Part shown: positions 11,669 through 23,295 of the stretch, in pieces
How the letters are laid out: each line of letters opens with the position of its first letter
Position numbering within the stretch: the first letter of the stretch is position 1
NCBI GenBank assembly: GCA_027475525.1
Contig: JAMWFC010000054.1
Location: 1,604,468-1,668,467 of the forward strand
Source of the DNA: Macrolepiota albuminosa
Lineage: Eukaryota; Basidiomycota; Agaricomycetes; Agaricales; Agaricaceae
Reading direction: 5' to 3'
DNA length: 64,000 bases
Notes under the pieces: generated by a model
Seen by the model: only the letters and a program-made list of their open reading frames with translations
Databases searched by the model: none
What the model was told of the DNA's origin: nothing
Made by a program: the position numbers and the translations under genes

Positions 11669-13984
11669 TCAGTCCAACTCTGGTCCTCTGAAAATATAAT
11701 CAAATACAGGTGATAGCCCTATCACTCGTTCTCGTCTCTTAATTATTGCCAACTTATTGGAAAACTTGTCATGTAACTGGTCAGCAGCATCGTCCGCCCA
11801 AGAACGTCTGGCCTCTCGAATAAAAGTAGGCCAATACAAAGTCAAGAAGTTATGGTCAGTATTATGATCAGGATTGCCTAATAAATACATGCAAACCATT
11901 GGTGATCCTATTTCTGTTTTAGCGCTAAGAACATTAGCTATCTTGGTCATTAGCGTGCGGGCTTTCTCTTGATGATTAAGTGGACCGTTCAGTATATCTG
12001 CATGTTTAGTGAATATCGAAGCAACCACCTCAAATGCAGTGCATGTTTTGAGAGTGGGCTTCATAACATATTTAGTGACGTACAACAAAACAGTCTTGAT
12101 GGCTGTACCAGAGCGGAGGCTCGTTAAATCAGTATTGCATCGAAACAGGTAAGTAAGAGGACTTGTAAACGTATTGAGCCATGGTTCCGTCTTCCGCATG
12201 TTCAAAGCACCAGTAGTCAGATCAACTTCTGTGTGCACGTACAATGGACAAGGGAGTCTTGCTCTATATTTACCCCATGGGTTATCAAGACATCCTTTAT
12301 GTTCCTTATTTTTTTTCTGTATGCCATTTTTGTCCTTAGTGGAAGTACATGTATGTATGTTTGATCGGTACAGCAGATCGTCCACCATATGACAAAAGCA
12401 ATCCCACCATCCTGCTGCATTATCACATGCTGCACACAACGAGCATTCTTCTTTGCAAGGAATGGATGGCTGTTCTGGAAGCGACCTAGTGGGATCCATA
12501 TATCCCGGTGCAGCTTTATTCAATGATATATGCTTTTCAACGTCTTCCAGTGCTCCAGTCAAGAAATCGCCTCGATGTACTGATTCTAGATATTCTACAA
12601 TAGCCTTTTGAAAACCCAATGACGGGTCCATGATTTTTTCCCTGATTTCATCCGGAGTTAACACTCCCCAAATCCACAAAAGCATGTGTAAATGGAGGGT
12701 AAGCCTACCTTGTTGCTCCACGGTACTGTAGTATGCCAAAGTATGCCCATACAATTCTGGATTATCCAAGTTGGTTTCTAATACGTGGATTATGAATGCG
12801 TTTATCATAAAATGAAAGAAACGTGCGCCGGCAACAGGATTCTTGAATATAAGATGGTAAGCATCGTCCAAAGTATAGGGCACAGACAGCGTGAAGGACG
12901 TCTTGCTATCTGCGTAATAAAGACATATAGGGTGTTTTACATCAGCAGGGGATAAGGTGATATACCAAGAAGGAGCACCTTTGCTTATGACAAGGGACCA
13001 GATCTCATTCCGCATGTGTTTTTTGGAAACAGCAGACCCTTTGACACCACCAGAAATTACATCCAAGTCATCTATTACATGGAAACAAGCTTTTTCATCC
13101 TCTGTAACCGGCTTCACTATATCTCCAGCTGCCATTCTTTGTGAAAGGTCAGAAAACGGAAACAAGCTTTTTCATCCTCTGTAACCGGCTTCACTATATC
13201 TCCAGCTGCCATTCTTTGTGAAAGGTCAGAAAAGACTTTTGGATTGACAGTTGTAAGACGGTCAGATATGTCATTAAAGTTTGCACGTTCTGTTGCTAGA
13301 TAGCCTCCACTAGTAGCAGCCTTTACCTGTTCATGGCTGAAAGCAGCGAACAGGAATCCAGTATCTGTTTGAAAGCGTTTATCATGATACATAAGCAAGT
13401 TGGCTTTATGAGCGTGCACTGATACACCACACTTGTTACCGCCTATGCCACCCAGACCATAGGAGAACAGCCAAGGAAACATTTGCGGATACAAATCTGG
13501 ATTGCCGAATGTATTCTTGGGGTATGTAGAATGACTAATACGCAGAGCCTTTCCATTAGACATCTAATGTTGCAGTGCAAGGCCTTTAAGTTCATCTATA
13601 GTCTTGGCTGATAAAGCATCACCTGTGAGGCCATGGACAACAAAGGGGCAATTGCCCACATTGACACCAGTGTCTGGGTCTATTGTACCAGCCTCGTCAG
13701 CGCTTTGGCAATGAACAACGGACACAGGAGGAACATCTTCAGGATATCCCTCTAAGTTGCTATACAATATTTCCAGATCGCTATATGAAGAATGGTTAAG
13801 TTTGAGCCATTCTAACGCACACTGAACATTCCGTCTGCTCATGAGCAGAGGTAGCCTCTGTAGCTCCTTAGCAGATGGCTTGCAAGGACCAGAAAATAAA
13901 ATTGCGATCACGTCATCGAGGTCGGTTACAGGAGGTGGAAGGACTTGATATACCTTCTGGAAATGCTAGCCAACTAGCTCTCGA
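11669..13984 (-). pseudogene. Helitron DUF6570 / Helitron-like N / Rep nuclease portion
   Basis: Reading begins in TDLDDVIAILFSGPCKP and runs through CPFVVHGLTGDAL (DUF6570-like). It continues with FGNPDLYPQMFPWLFSYG, the Helitron-like N hallmark, and WYITLSPADVKHP. The HUH-type nuclease motif appears as LHLHMLLW near 12690, with the second histidine pair altered relative to the more usual HxH context. Cysteine pairs (CSLCAACDNAAGWWDC) follow near 12430. Interruptions are a TAG near 13562, a 77-bp duplication at 13081-13234 and a TGA near 11669. The protein would nick DNA at the element ends; in this copy it is not intact as assembled. Confidence 0.8.
13081..13234. repeat. 77-bp spaced duplication in Helitron Rep region
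   Basis: ggaaacaagctttttcatcc begins at 13081 and 13158; 76 bases match. It splits the Rep reading frame in two overlapping pieces. Confidence 0.9.
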
Positions 13985-14582
13985 GTGAAGGTTGAGGATC
14001 TTGTCAAGGACAAGGTATACAGTACGATGGGAACTGTGGGTAGCACTAGGTCGCTAATGAATCGACCAGTGCCTCAGCCAGGAGTGCAATGGGTGTATGA
14101 CCCACGAATGCCACGGGAGTGGAATGAGTTGGTAGCGTCAATGGTGACGCAGGCTATGGGAAGGGTGCAGACGACCCAGACGGGAGAAGTGTACCGTCAC
14201 GCATGAGAGGACGAGATTTCCGAAACATCGGATATTGTATTTGATGGACTCTCGCTGAAAGCAAGAAGCGTGCAGTCGTCAGCGAATACGACAAGGAAAC
14301 AACTGGTTGTAAGGTTGAATCTGGGAGATCTCACAGAGGAGCACATACGTGCCTTACGGGAGCGATTTGAACCAAAGGTTCAACCGCGTATAGCACGTGT
14401 AGCCAAAGGAAAAGGTAAGGCTTTGAGCCTTACAGAGGAGGATATTCCTCGATTGCGCCAGCAATGGCAACTGGAGTTTGCTGATATCGTCAATGGAACG
14501 AAGGAAGAGCTTCCTCCGTGGCGGGAGGTTAATCATGAGATTAACCTCATTGACAGTAACAAGCAGTACAAGTATCATTTGC

Positions 14583-14736
14583 CTCGCTGCCTGCGAGCAC
14601 TACAGGATCAACTTCGTGAAAAGACGAATAGATACATAAACGCAAAGTGGTGGGAACCACTCGCTGCCTGCGAGCACTACAGGATCAACTTCGTGAAAAG
14701 ACGAATAGATACATAAACGCAAAGTGGTGGGAACCA
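14583..14736. repeat. 77-bp head-to-tail duplication in Gypsy 1 RT
   Basis: ctcgctgcctgcgagcacta begins at 14583 and 14660. Exact copies break the RT frame before the PKKDG motif. Confidence 0.9.
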
Positions 14737-15720
14737 CGACCAGCGGTGCAAGCTGCACCATTACTTTGTATTCCCAAGAAGGATGGAACGTTAAGGACTG
14801 CATTGGATGCGCAACAGCGCAATAATAATACAGTCAAGGATGTGACACCTCTTCCAGATCAGGAAGTAATACAAGAAGATGTCGCGACAACAAAGTATAG
14901 ATCGAAAATCAACCTCACAGACATGTACGAACAGGTTCGCATCTGCGAAGAGGATATACCAAAGACACTGTTCTCCTCCCTGAAGGGGACGTTTGTGAGT
15001 AACATCATGCAGATTGGTGATTGTAATGCACTGGCGACATTTCAGAGGTTAATAACCTCAATCTTCCGAGATGTAATCGGGAAGTTCATGCACGTCTATT
15101 TAGACGATATATTCATATTTTCTGACTCCATTGAGGAGCATGAGCAGCACCTACGAGTCGTATTTGAATGGCTATGGAAGGCCAGTCTCTATCTCAAATG
15201 GAAGAAGTGCGAGTTGTACGCAACGAGTATAGATTGTCTCGGTCACGTCATTGACGAGAAGGGCATTCATCCTGATACGGATAAGCTCGACCGAATCCGA
15301 GAGTGGCGTACTCCACGCACATATAATGATATCCAACGATTTGTCGGACTGGTGAACTATATTGGCAACTTCTTGCCAGACATCACTGCATACACCGGGC
15401 CACTTATGGTCATGACCCAGAATGGGTCACTGTTTCATTGGAGACCACTGCATCAGCGGTGTTTTGAGATGATTAAGCGCATATGCACGAAAACACCAGT
15501 CATCTGGCCAATTGACCCACGCATCGACAAGCCCATCTGGCTCATTTGTGATGCGTCGAAGACTGGGGTTGGGGCCATGTTTGGCCAGGGTAAAACGTGG
15601 CAGACTTGCCGACCAGCAGGATTTATGTCCCGTAAATTCACTGCTGCTCAGCAGAATTATGCTGTGCATGAGTTAGAAACACTCGCCATCCTGGAAGCCC
15701 TCCTAAAGTGGGAGGATAAA

Positions 15721-15874
15721 CTGATGGGATATAAGATCCACATTATTACAGATCACAAAGCACTAGAGTTCTTCAAGACTCAGGTGCACCTGTCTCCCTG
15801 ATGGGATATAAGATCCACATTATTACAGATCACAAAGCACTAGAGTTCTTCAAGACTCAGGTGCACCTGTCTCC
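15721..15874. repeat. 77-bp head-to-tail duplication in Gypsy 1 RNase H
   Basis: ctgatgggatataagatcca begins at 15721 and 15798, ending the RNase H frame early. Confidence 0.9.
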
Positions 15875-16654
15875 ACAACAACATCGCTGGATTGACTACA
15901 TGTCGCGGTACCAGTTCGACATCACCTATGTAAAAGGTGAATTGAACAAAGTTGCGGATTGCCTGTCTTGATATTTCGAGAGTGATACTCGAGATGATGT
16001 CCATGACACGCATGACTATGTCCAGGCGGACAAACGTATTGACCCAGAGGGCGAGGATTTGCCTCTGCATCGATTCCATGAAATCAGGGAACATAGGGTC
16101 GAGTTACACGCCATGCGAGCGCAGGAAACACGTCGCAGTAAGCGACTGCACGAACAGCGAGAGACTCGCGATATCAAAGCCCAGGTGCTAGTGGATCATG
16201 AGGCCCCTCAGCCAAGTGAAGAGACGAGGCAAGGGGTGCCGACGGGAGGTACTGGTATGACGCTCCAGCAAGCGCTGGAGTCACAGGACCATACGCCTGC
16301 ACCGGCTGACTTAGGCAATGCGCAATTCCGCACACGTATCCAGCAAGGATACAAGGATGATAATCTCTTCATAGAAATTCTGAACAATATCCAAGCGCAT
16401 CCACGCTTCAAGGTGGAGCAGCAGCTCGTCTACCTTACCAGACCCACGGGGTCCAAAGTCATCTGCATTCCCTGGGAGAGGTCGTTGATTACGACTATCC
16501 TGGACCAGGCCCATAGAGTAGTGGGCCACTTTGGAACTCAGAAAACGCTGGACTATGTGCGACGCTGGTACTGGTGGCCACAAATGGCCAAAGAGACGAG
16601 CCAATTCTGCTCAACATGCGAGCTATGTCAACAGTCGAAAGTATTGACTTTGAA

Positions 16655-17180
16655 GCCACCTGTAAGGGCGACCTCTAGAGGCTGTGGCTCAGTCACACAG
16701 CTGGCAGAGGGAGATCCAAAGTGTATTAGAATATATACTGACAATATCAAGGTAGCTACTTCACCTGGCAGAGGGAGATCCAAAGAGAACAAGTCTGGGG
16801 ATTCCCTATGCCAGGTTGGACGCTTCTGGGGCCTCTGAAGTGTGGGAAACAACTGTACAGTACAACAAAACCTTAAAAACTCGAAAATTGACTAACCAAA
16901 CAAGTGTGCAAACAAGGGAGGAAAACTCCGGACTTTAGAAGTCAGAAAGGCAAACTCCGGCTTATCTAAGCAGCCTGGAGCGGTGCTGAAGGGCCCACAC
17001 TTGTCTGAGTGATAGCTAAAGAACCAGAGCACCTCAAAGGTTGAGAATAGTACTAACAGATAGTGTTGAAAAAGTAGTAACAGCAAAATAAGAGAATGAT
17101 AGAAGAAATAAGGAAGTGAATGAAAGGAGAGTGAAGAAATAAAGAGTGAAAGAAGAAAGGAATGAGGAGTCCCCTGACAC
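16655..17180 (+). other. About 0.5-kb insertion splitting the integrase gene
   Basis: Coding resemblance stops after QSKVLTLKPP near 16655 and resumes at KLHLLPIPVKPW near 17190. The inserted sequence has no open frame of interest. It carries a purine-rich stretch (17080-17165, gaagaaataaggaagtgaat) and a short internal repeat (ctggcagagggagatccaaa at 16701 and 16765). It may be a small non-autonomous element or LTR fragment; termini and target duplication are not clear. Confidence 0.6.
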
Positions 17181-17308
17181 CACCAGGAAAGCTTCATTTG
17201 CTACCCATACCGGTCAAACCTTGGGATTCGATTGGGATGGACTTTATAGGTCCGTTCCCCGAGTCGAAAGGCTTTAACTACCTGTGGGTAGTGATCTGCA
17301 GAATGACC

Positions 17309-17462
17309 AGTATGGTCCATCTCATTCTGGTGAGAACCACCATGACAGCGTCGGACTTGTCGTGGATCTATCTCAAGGAGATAGTAGTATGGTCCATCTC
17401 ATTCTGGTGAGAACCACCATGACAGCGTCGGACTTGTCGTGGATCTATCTCAAGGAGATAGT
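17309..17462. repeat. 77-bp head-to-tail duplication in Gypsy 1 integrase
   Basis: agtatggtccatctcattct begins at 17309 and 17386, just after the first catalytic Asp region. Confidence 0.9.
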
Positions 17463-17990
17463 ACACCTCCATGGATTGCCAAGCTCGATTGTAAGCGATT
17501 GAGATGCTAAGTTCACTTCCAAATGGTGGAAGGAGCTGCACAAACTGCTAGGAGCAAAGTTGCTCATGTTGACATCATTTCATCTGCAAACGGATGGTCA
17601 AACTGAACATGCGAATAGAAATATCACGCAAATATTGCAAGCATTCGTACGTCCTGATCAGAAGGACTGGGTGGATAGATGTCCACTCGTGATATTCACG
17701 ATAAACGCAAGTATATCGGAAACCACAGGGTACTCACCCTTTGAACTCAACAATGGCTACATGCCATCCATGATCCGTGAACTTCATATGGACGAAGTTA
17801 TTCATGTGGGAGTAAAGCAGTTTGCGCGCAACGCACTAAGGAATCTGGCAGATGCCCATGATGCAATTATAGAATCGCGTGTATGGCAGACCAAACATGC
17901 GAATAATCGCAGACGTGATGAGCTGGACATCGAGAAAGGGAGCCTAGTGTATCTTTCGATGAAGAACTTGAACCTGCCGAAAGGCAGGGC

Positions 17991-18144
17991 GAGTAAGTTG
18001 TGTCCGAAGTGGATTGGACCATATAAGGTCCTTGAGGCGGAGCCAAGCACGTCTAACTACGTGCTGGGAGTAAGTTGTGTCCGAAGTGGATTGGACCATA
18101 TAAGGTCCTTGAGGCGGAGCCAAGCACGTCTAACTACGTGCTGG
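17991..18144. repeat. 77-bp head-to-tail duplication before the chromodomain
   Basis: gagtaagttgtgtccgaagt begins at 17991 and 18068 and shifts the frame ahead of the chromodomain. Confidence 0.9.
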
Positions 18145-18636
18145 AATTACCCCAGGTGCTGCAAGCGCGCAGGATAGTGCCCAAGTTTCACGTGTCGCTA
18201 TTGCAACCATATATGGTCAGTAGTAATGCGCTCTTCCCTAACTGCGCAACTCCGGAGCCGTATGACTTTGGAACTGGCAATGACCAGGAGTGGTTTGTAG
18301 ATGACCTCATCGGTCACCAGTGGACAAAAGAAAGCCTTGAATTCGAGGTGAGGTGGAGCTTAGGTGATACTACCTGGGAACCACTAGTGAACTGCAAAGA
18401 CCTTGCAGCGATGGACAGGTATCTAGAGTTGCAGGGCGTGAAACGCCCTCAACAGCTAGCAAAACACGCGTAATGCACGTGTGGTGGTGGAATGTGGACA
18501 AAGTCTACTTTGATCGCCGGTAAGAGGCCGGGTGGCATGTATTTGTGGTTGTTTACACCACTAGCGGAGTTGGGAGATTGTTTTTTTTTCTTTCTTTTCT
18601 CAGTCTCAATACACGTAGTCTACGTGTCTAGTGAAA

Positions 18637-21584
18637 ATGGCCTATTGGGGGCCGCAAAAGGGTGATCAGAGCCGGCAAGGCTCTAGTGGAGGGGGGAGAC
18701 CCCCAAATATACAAAACCGTGATTATCCCGATCAGTACCAGAGGCAGCCGCCATATCTGGCGGTAAGCCAGTTTCAGTCAGCGGGTGTGGCCTATCCAGG
18801 CCATGACGAGCTGCTTCCATACCAGACACCCCTCCACTCGCAAGAGATGGAGGTCAATGACGAAGGGCGCTATGGGCGCCCAAAGGACAGCACGCGCCGT
18901 GAGCGCTACTATCAGGAACCGTCAGCACGTCCAGCTGCGTCGCATCCGACGTATGCGGGTGTGGTGACAGGGCCGCTGTCAGTACCATGGGTGCATCAGC
19001 CCGTGAAAGAGTCATATGGGGAGCCTGCGCCACAAGCGCAGAGTTTAGCAGTGTCAGACGTGCTGTTGGGCAGACTGGAAGCAGCAGGACAGCCAGTCCC
19101 TGCAACTGCGTCCTTCCTGCAGGACAGTTTGGCCGTGATGGTGATGGAGGGATTGCTCGACCAGATTGAGCTGATGAAGAGGCAGCGCATTGCAGTGCTG
19201 GAACAGATCGAACACGCGTCTAAGCGCAAAATCGCCATGGGCAAGGAACCGACCGCCGAGGTCAAGAGGGCTAAATATCAGCCCAGTCGACCAGTCAACC
19301 CTCCATGGGCAAGGATGCCGTCGGAAGCGCAATTTGCATGCCATGAGCAGCCTGCTCAGCCCGTGGCTTCGTCATCACAGTTGCCTGAGTCAGGCCCTCA
19401 GGCCTCCTCAGAGTCGCTGACTGCAGTCAGTGAACCCTTGGCAGGTCTGTCCCTGGGCCAGCAGGAAACCGCATCATCCCGGGCCCCATTTAGAGGGTCC
19501 AAAACCGTCGCTGTGGCATCAAGAGTGCCCACTACCGTTGCTCCTTGAGCTGAGCCTGGGGGGAGAACTCTGGTGCAAAATGCGCCTGTCCCCCTGGTGG
19601 CTCAGCCATCATTTGGATCTTCCGCCCCAGTCAAGTCAGGGTCAGTATGCCAACGTCAAGGCCGTAAGCCTCCTCTTGATGCCTCCAAGCTGGAGGTGAT
19701 AGAGTTCCCAGCTGGCATTCCTGCACAGGCCGGGAAGGTCTCGATGTTGTTTCTGTTGCTGTTACCATGCCTGCACCGCAGGCACACTTTCCCGTGGTCG
19801 TCTTGACCACCGACCCTCGCTCTCCCGAGCAATATGACGGTCTGGTGGTGACCTCAAAGAATTGTTCCATGCCTGAAAAAGGCAAAGCACCCGTGGCCTC
19901 CTTATCTGACAAGAGCGACTATGGAGAGTCGAGCTCGGAGCATGAGGAGGAGGCAGAGGAAGGGGAATCAGCGGCGGACCAATTCCAGCAAGTATCGTGC
20001 AATAAGCGCATTGCAAAGAAGAAGGCGATTTGCGCCAAAGAGCTGCAGGCCCTCAAGCAGAGGTCCGAGGATGAGTTCTCGGGGAGAATTCCCGATGGAT
20101 TGGGAGTGAAGGTGTGGGGACCGCTCGATATCGAGCAAACAAATTTGTGCTTCAGGGGAGCACTCAGCCACTGCACATATTATTTGTACCATTCGAATAC
20201 CGTGCTGTTGGGAGCCGAGGCCAACTGGGCAGCGGCATATGAGTTTTCGTCTGGGCACCATGCTGGCATTCCGGCCAGCGTTGTTTACAAGTATTCCCCT
20301 TGCAGCCTTCCGCGCACGCCATTAGAGCTAGATCGGCTCTACAAATATTATTCGAACGAGCATGCTCCCCGTCGCAAACAGGTTACCGCCTACCTCCTCA
20401 TCACGGAGCTTCAGATGTTCGCCCAGCAAACCGATGAGTCATTACATGACCAAACAATGATGCTCCTGATGAAGGACCTGCGCTATCAAAACCTCGTCAA
20501 CCCAGCCCAGGAGACAGACGACCTTGCGCTCGTTGAGCGCTGACACATTCCAGGGTGCTTTCTGCGCACGAAAGAAGATGGCTTGACTGCGCTGCGCGTA
20601 ATGCGCGCTCAAGACCCTTCCACTCTGTTTGACCTGGATCAGCTTGCGCAGTACACGCTGATCTTTGATTGTCCGGGGTTGGAAAACACGTATCAAGGCA
20701 TTGCGGTCGACCATGCCTACTATATGCACTGGCAAACCCTCTTCAGGTTCGCCTTATGCCGAGCCCTTTGCGCTAACAGCGCAGCCAAGCCCATGATTGT
20801 GCGGCGCATGACCCTCGTCATGGCCCGCCCAGGTCTTTACTGTGAGGCTATTGCCTCTTATGATGCCATGTTTCCCGACCAGCTGTTTGAGCCCCAGAGA
20901 GGGCACCAGCTAGAACTTCATCCCATGCACATACCAGACGACTTTGCACAGAACTTTTCCAATGACGACGTGTTACGCGTCTTACTGCACAACTGGATAC
21001 CTGCCAACTGGGTGGACCACGCCTATATATACGGAGTGGTCTTCCTGGAGCAGCAATTTCACGCCCCCATGATGTCTATGGACATCTTCTGCGACATCAA
21101 TGACAAGCGCATGGAGCGCTTGAATAGATACGGCACCCCTCCCGCAATCCCACAATGGGATAGATGGCGGGAGATGACCAAAGACGATCATTATCGTCTT
21201 ATGTTCAAGCACGACAAGGAAAGTCGTCTCCCTGAAAACCCTGAGGCCAATGGCCTCTACTATCTCATTGGCATGGACCCAAACCAGGTCCACCTCCTAA
21301 AACGCATGGCAGCGCATGACCTGCCCACCGCTGACATGGACCCAGGCCGGGTCAATCTCCTGTCATGCACGGCAGAGCAGGGTACGCTCACCACCACAGC
21401 TTTAGCGATTAACGTCGCACTAACAGAGCCTATGGTGGTAGACACGCCTGCAGTCAAGGGGCCTATAACCCCACCGAGGACAGAATCGGCACCTCCCCCT
21501 CCCACAATTAACGTCGCACTGGAGGAGGAGTCAATGGTGACTGAGACAGGCACGGTTGCGGGAGCATCGTCATCCAGGTCCTAG
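18637..21584 (+). pseudogene. Third open region of Gypsy 1 (unknown protein) between pol and 3' LTR
   Basis: A long frame opens at ATG 18637 (MAYWGPQKGDQ). With in-frame TGA codons at 19546-19548 and 20541-20543 and one frameshift near 19740, it runs to 21584. The N-terminal third is proline/glutamine-rich with a short helical stretch (LLDQIELMKRQRIAVLEQIE). An acidic segment follows (SSEHEEEAEEGES). The C-terminal part is a globular-looking, aromatic-rich domain of about 480 residues (GVKVWGPLDIEQTNLCFRGA, NWIPANWVDHAYIYGVVF). I do not recognise the fold. Position between the chromodomain and the polypurine tract is where an env-like or accessory ORF would sit, but no signal peptide or membrane anchor is seen. 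Both stops could derive from CGA. Confidence 0.6.
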
Positions 21585-21936
21585 ACCCAATTTAATACTT
21601 TATTGTGTATGTACTCCCAAGTATTCCACTCGAACCATTCCAGCGGATACGCACTCTAGAGTCGTGTGTAGATACAGCGGACCCAGAGAAGGGGTCACTC
21701 TTTTTTGTTTTTTTTAATTGTTTATACATACACATTTTCCATCTACTGCTGGTGCAACCTGCGCCATTGTCTGATAAGGACTGCTTCCTATTGTGTCCAG
21801 ACAACACATTTACACTGCGCATAAATGCTAACGCCTTGCAGCCACGCAGTACGCGTGTTATCCATCTGTTGTCTGCACTATCATGCATTCTTTATCTCGT
21901 TCCACCTCCCTTCCTAAAGACCGAGTATTTGGTCTC

Positions 21937-21947
21937 ATTGGGGGGTA
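21937..21947 (+). promoter_or_regulatory. Polypurine tract of Gypsy 1
   Basis: attggggggta lies directly before the 3' LTR; such tracts prime plus-strand DNA synthesis. Confidence 0.65.
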
Positions 21948-22120
21948 TGTAACGGAGTCATCCGTGTTCTTAGCGTCAACAACGCTATAATCATTTAGTA
22001 GAGTATTATGTAAGATAACATCTTGTTTTCACTCTAAGTACTAGTCAATCCGATACTGCGGTCTGATTTAGCACTTGTGTGATACACACAAGATAGTTCT
22101 AACCCGTAACTCTGGTTACA
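21948..22120 (+). repeat. 3' LTR of Gypsy 1 (173 bp)
   Basis: The segment starts TGTAACGGAGT and ends ACTCTGGTTACA, imperfect inverted termini with TG...CA ends. It follows the polypurine tract. Directly beyond its end the minus-strand RT of Gypsy 2 resumes in frame (GVLRIFVKNF), so the right border is firm. The matching 5' LTR is absent from the window. Confidence 0.75.
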
Positions 22121-22481
22121 GCAAAATTCTTGACGAATATCCTGAGAACGCCTATGGTACCAAGAAAGGCGCAAACTTCAGATAAGTCACGGCAAGGACC
22201 CCATCACTCCAAGAGTGCTAAGCAAGACTTGTCGGGAATGCGACCGTCGGGAGTGCAGATGTGACCAAGTATTTTGAACCTTGGCATGCAAAGGAGGAGT
22301 TTGTGACCACTAAAGGTTCCACCGCTATACTTCATATGTTGGAGAACTCGGTTGAGTAGCTGGAAAAACTCCCAAAGTGCTAAGCGAATGTTGGAGTTGT
22401 TGGGATGGATTGCCGGTAAGCTGTTTATGAGCCGCCAGTCTTTGGGGCCTTTGACGCCAACGTCATCAATAAAGCTAAGGA

Positions 22482-22635
22482 CATTATGCGGTATCTTGGG
22501 TTGGAGGATGAAAGTGATGTCGTCATGAAATATAGGGACTGAGTTTGTCCAGCCCATACATTATGCGGTATCTTGGGTTGGAGGATGAAAGTGATGTCGT
22601 CATGAAATATAGGGACTGAGTTTGTCCAGCCCATT
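22482..22635. repeat. 77-bp head-to-tail duplication in Gypsy 2 RT
   Basis: cattatgcggtatcttgggt begins at 22482 and 22559, beside the FIDDVG catalytic box. Confidence 0.9.
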
Positions 22636-23295
22636 GGTAAAGTGACTAGGCGCAAGGCGCCAAACGGAGTTTGAAAAGTAGTGAGATCCTGGGAAGAAGG
22701 GTGTATTAGGCGTTCGTCGTAGCCAACGTAGAGGTCAAGGGTGGCGCCACAAATACACCCGGCAAAGGACTCAGCAACATGGTCAGGGAAAGGCGGTACG
22801 CCAGAGTGTCGTATGGTAACTCTATTCAGCGGCTCGAGACTGTGAACTATGCGTAGATTGCCGTTCTTTTTGAGGACGCAAAACCATCGGGAGTGGTAAG
22901 AACTGTTTGAGGGCTTGTAGACGCCAGCCTTTATCTTGGTCCTAATAATTTGGCAGACCTCAGCTTCGATTCCAGGCGGTAACGGTTGATTGTGCTCAGT
23001 CCACAGTACGTGAGGAATGGTTGGGATTACAACAGGCAGGAAGAAGTCTGTATGTAGACTGCCGCATTCCGAGTCCTCCCAAGCGAAGGCTTTATCTTGC
23101 TTAGCGATGAGATCAGTAAGGACTTCCAACTCATCTTTGGTCAAAAACCCTGTATCATGCTCCTTGGCAAACTGCTGCTGGCGTTCCGTGGTAAAACGTC
23201 CTGTGGGCTGAAAGGGTGGCGTATTTGGTGATAAGGTTGGCATATCGGCAAGAGGGTTGCCAATGATTTGGCGCTCGATTCTAAACGTCTCGGAA

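Larger units (their letters stand above)
7757..13984 (-). mobile_element. Helitron (rolling-circle transposon), 5'-truncated and mutated
   Basis: The minus strand encodes, in order, a DUF6570-like segment, the Helitron-like N region, a Rep (HUH) nuclease, a Pif1-family helicase and a ubiquitin-specific-protease-like C-terminal domain. The upstream end is lost at about 13984, where Gypsy element 1 begins. I could not identify the 5' TC or 3' CTRR terminus or the subterminal hairpin. Several in-frame stops and four 77-bp duplications interrupt the frame. Helitrons move by rolling-circle replication, with Rep nicking and the helicase unwinding. In other fungi Rep and helicase form one large protein. 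Confidence 0.85.
14270..16666 (+). pseudogene. Gypsy 1 pol: reverse transcriptase, RNase H, integrase zinc finger
   Basis: RT shows WEPRPAVQAAPLLCIPKKDG, INLTDMYEQVRI and the catalytic YLDDIFIFS near 15100. RNase H begins DASKTGVGAMFGQG near 15550 and retains ITDHKALEFF. Downstream the integrase H2C2 finger is visible as HRVVGHFGTQKTL, WYWWPQM and CSTCELCQQSK (16510-16640). Interruptions are 77-bp duplications at 14583 and 15721 and a TGA at 15969-15971, where related elements have a conserved arginine (LSRY), so CGA to TGA is likely. The product would copy the element's RNA into DNA and integrate it. It is not intact as assembled. Confidence 0.85.
17181..18473 (+). pseudogene. Gypsy 1 integrase core and chromodomain
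   Basis: The integrase core is seen as GMDFIGPFPESKGFNYLWVV (first Asp), then SD*DAKFTSKWWKEL around the second Asp and FHLQTDGQTEHANRN near 17580. The TGA at 17500-17502 stands where chromoviruses have the arginine of SDRDAKF. The C-terminal GPYKVLEAEPSTSNYVLEL region leads to a chromodomain (WFVDDLIGHQW, FEVRWSLGDTTWEPL), thought to steer integration into marked chromatin. Two 77-bp duplications (17309, 17991) break the frame. Stop at 18471-18473. Confidence 0.85.
13985..22120 (+). mobile_element. Ty3/Gypsy chromovirus 1, 5'-truncated, nested in Gypsy 2
   Basis: The element holds pol (RT, RNase H, integrase, chromodomain), a further long open region, a polypurine tract and a 3' LTR. The 5' LTR, gag zinc knuckle and protease are not seen; the left end abuts the truncated Helitron at about 13984. 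The 3' LTR sits inside the RT gene of the minus-strand element that follows, which shows that this element inserted there. The segment 13985-14206 has an open frame (PGVQWVYDPRMPREWN) that may be a gag or linker remnant. Confidence 0.85.

Noticed and set aside
16701..16784. 20-bp repeat ctggcagagggagatccaaa as another assembly duplication
   Set aside because: Spacing is 64 bp and only 20 bases match, so it does not belong to the 77-bp class.
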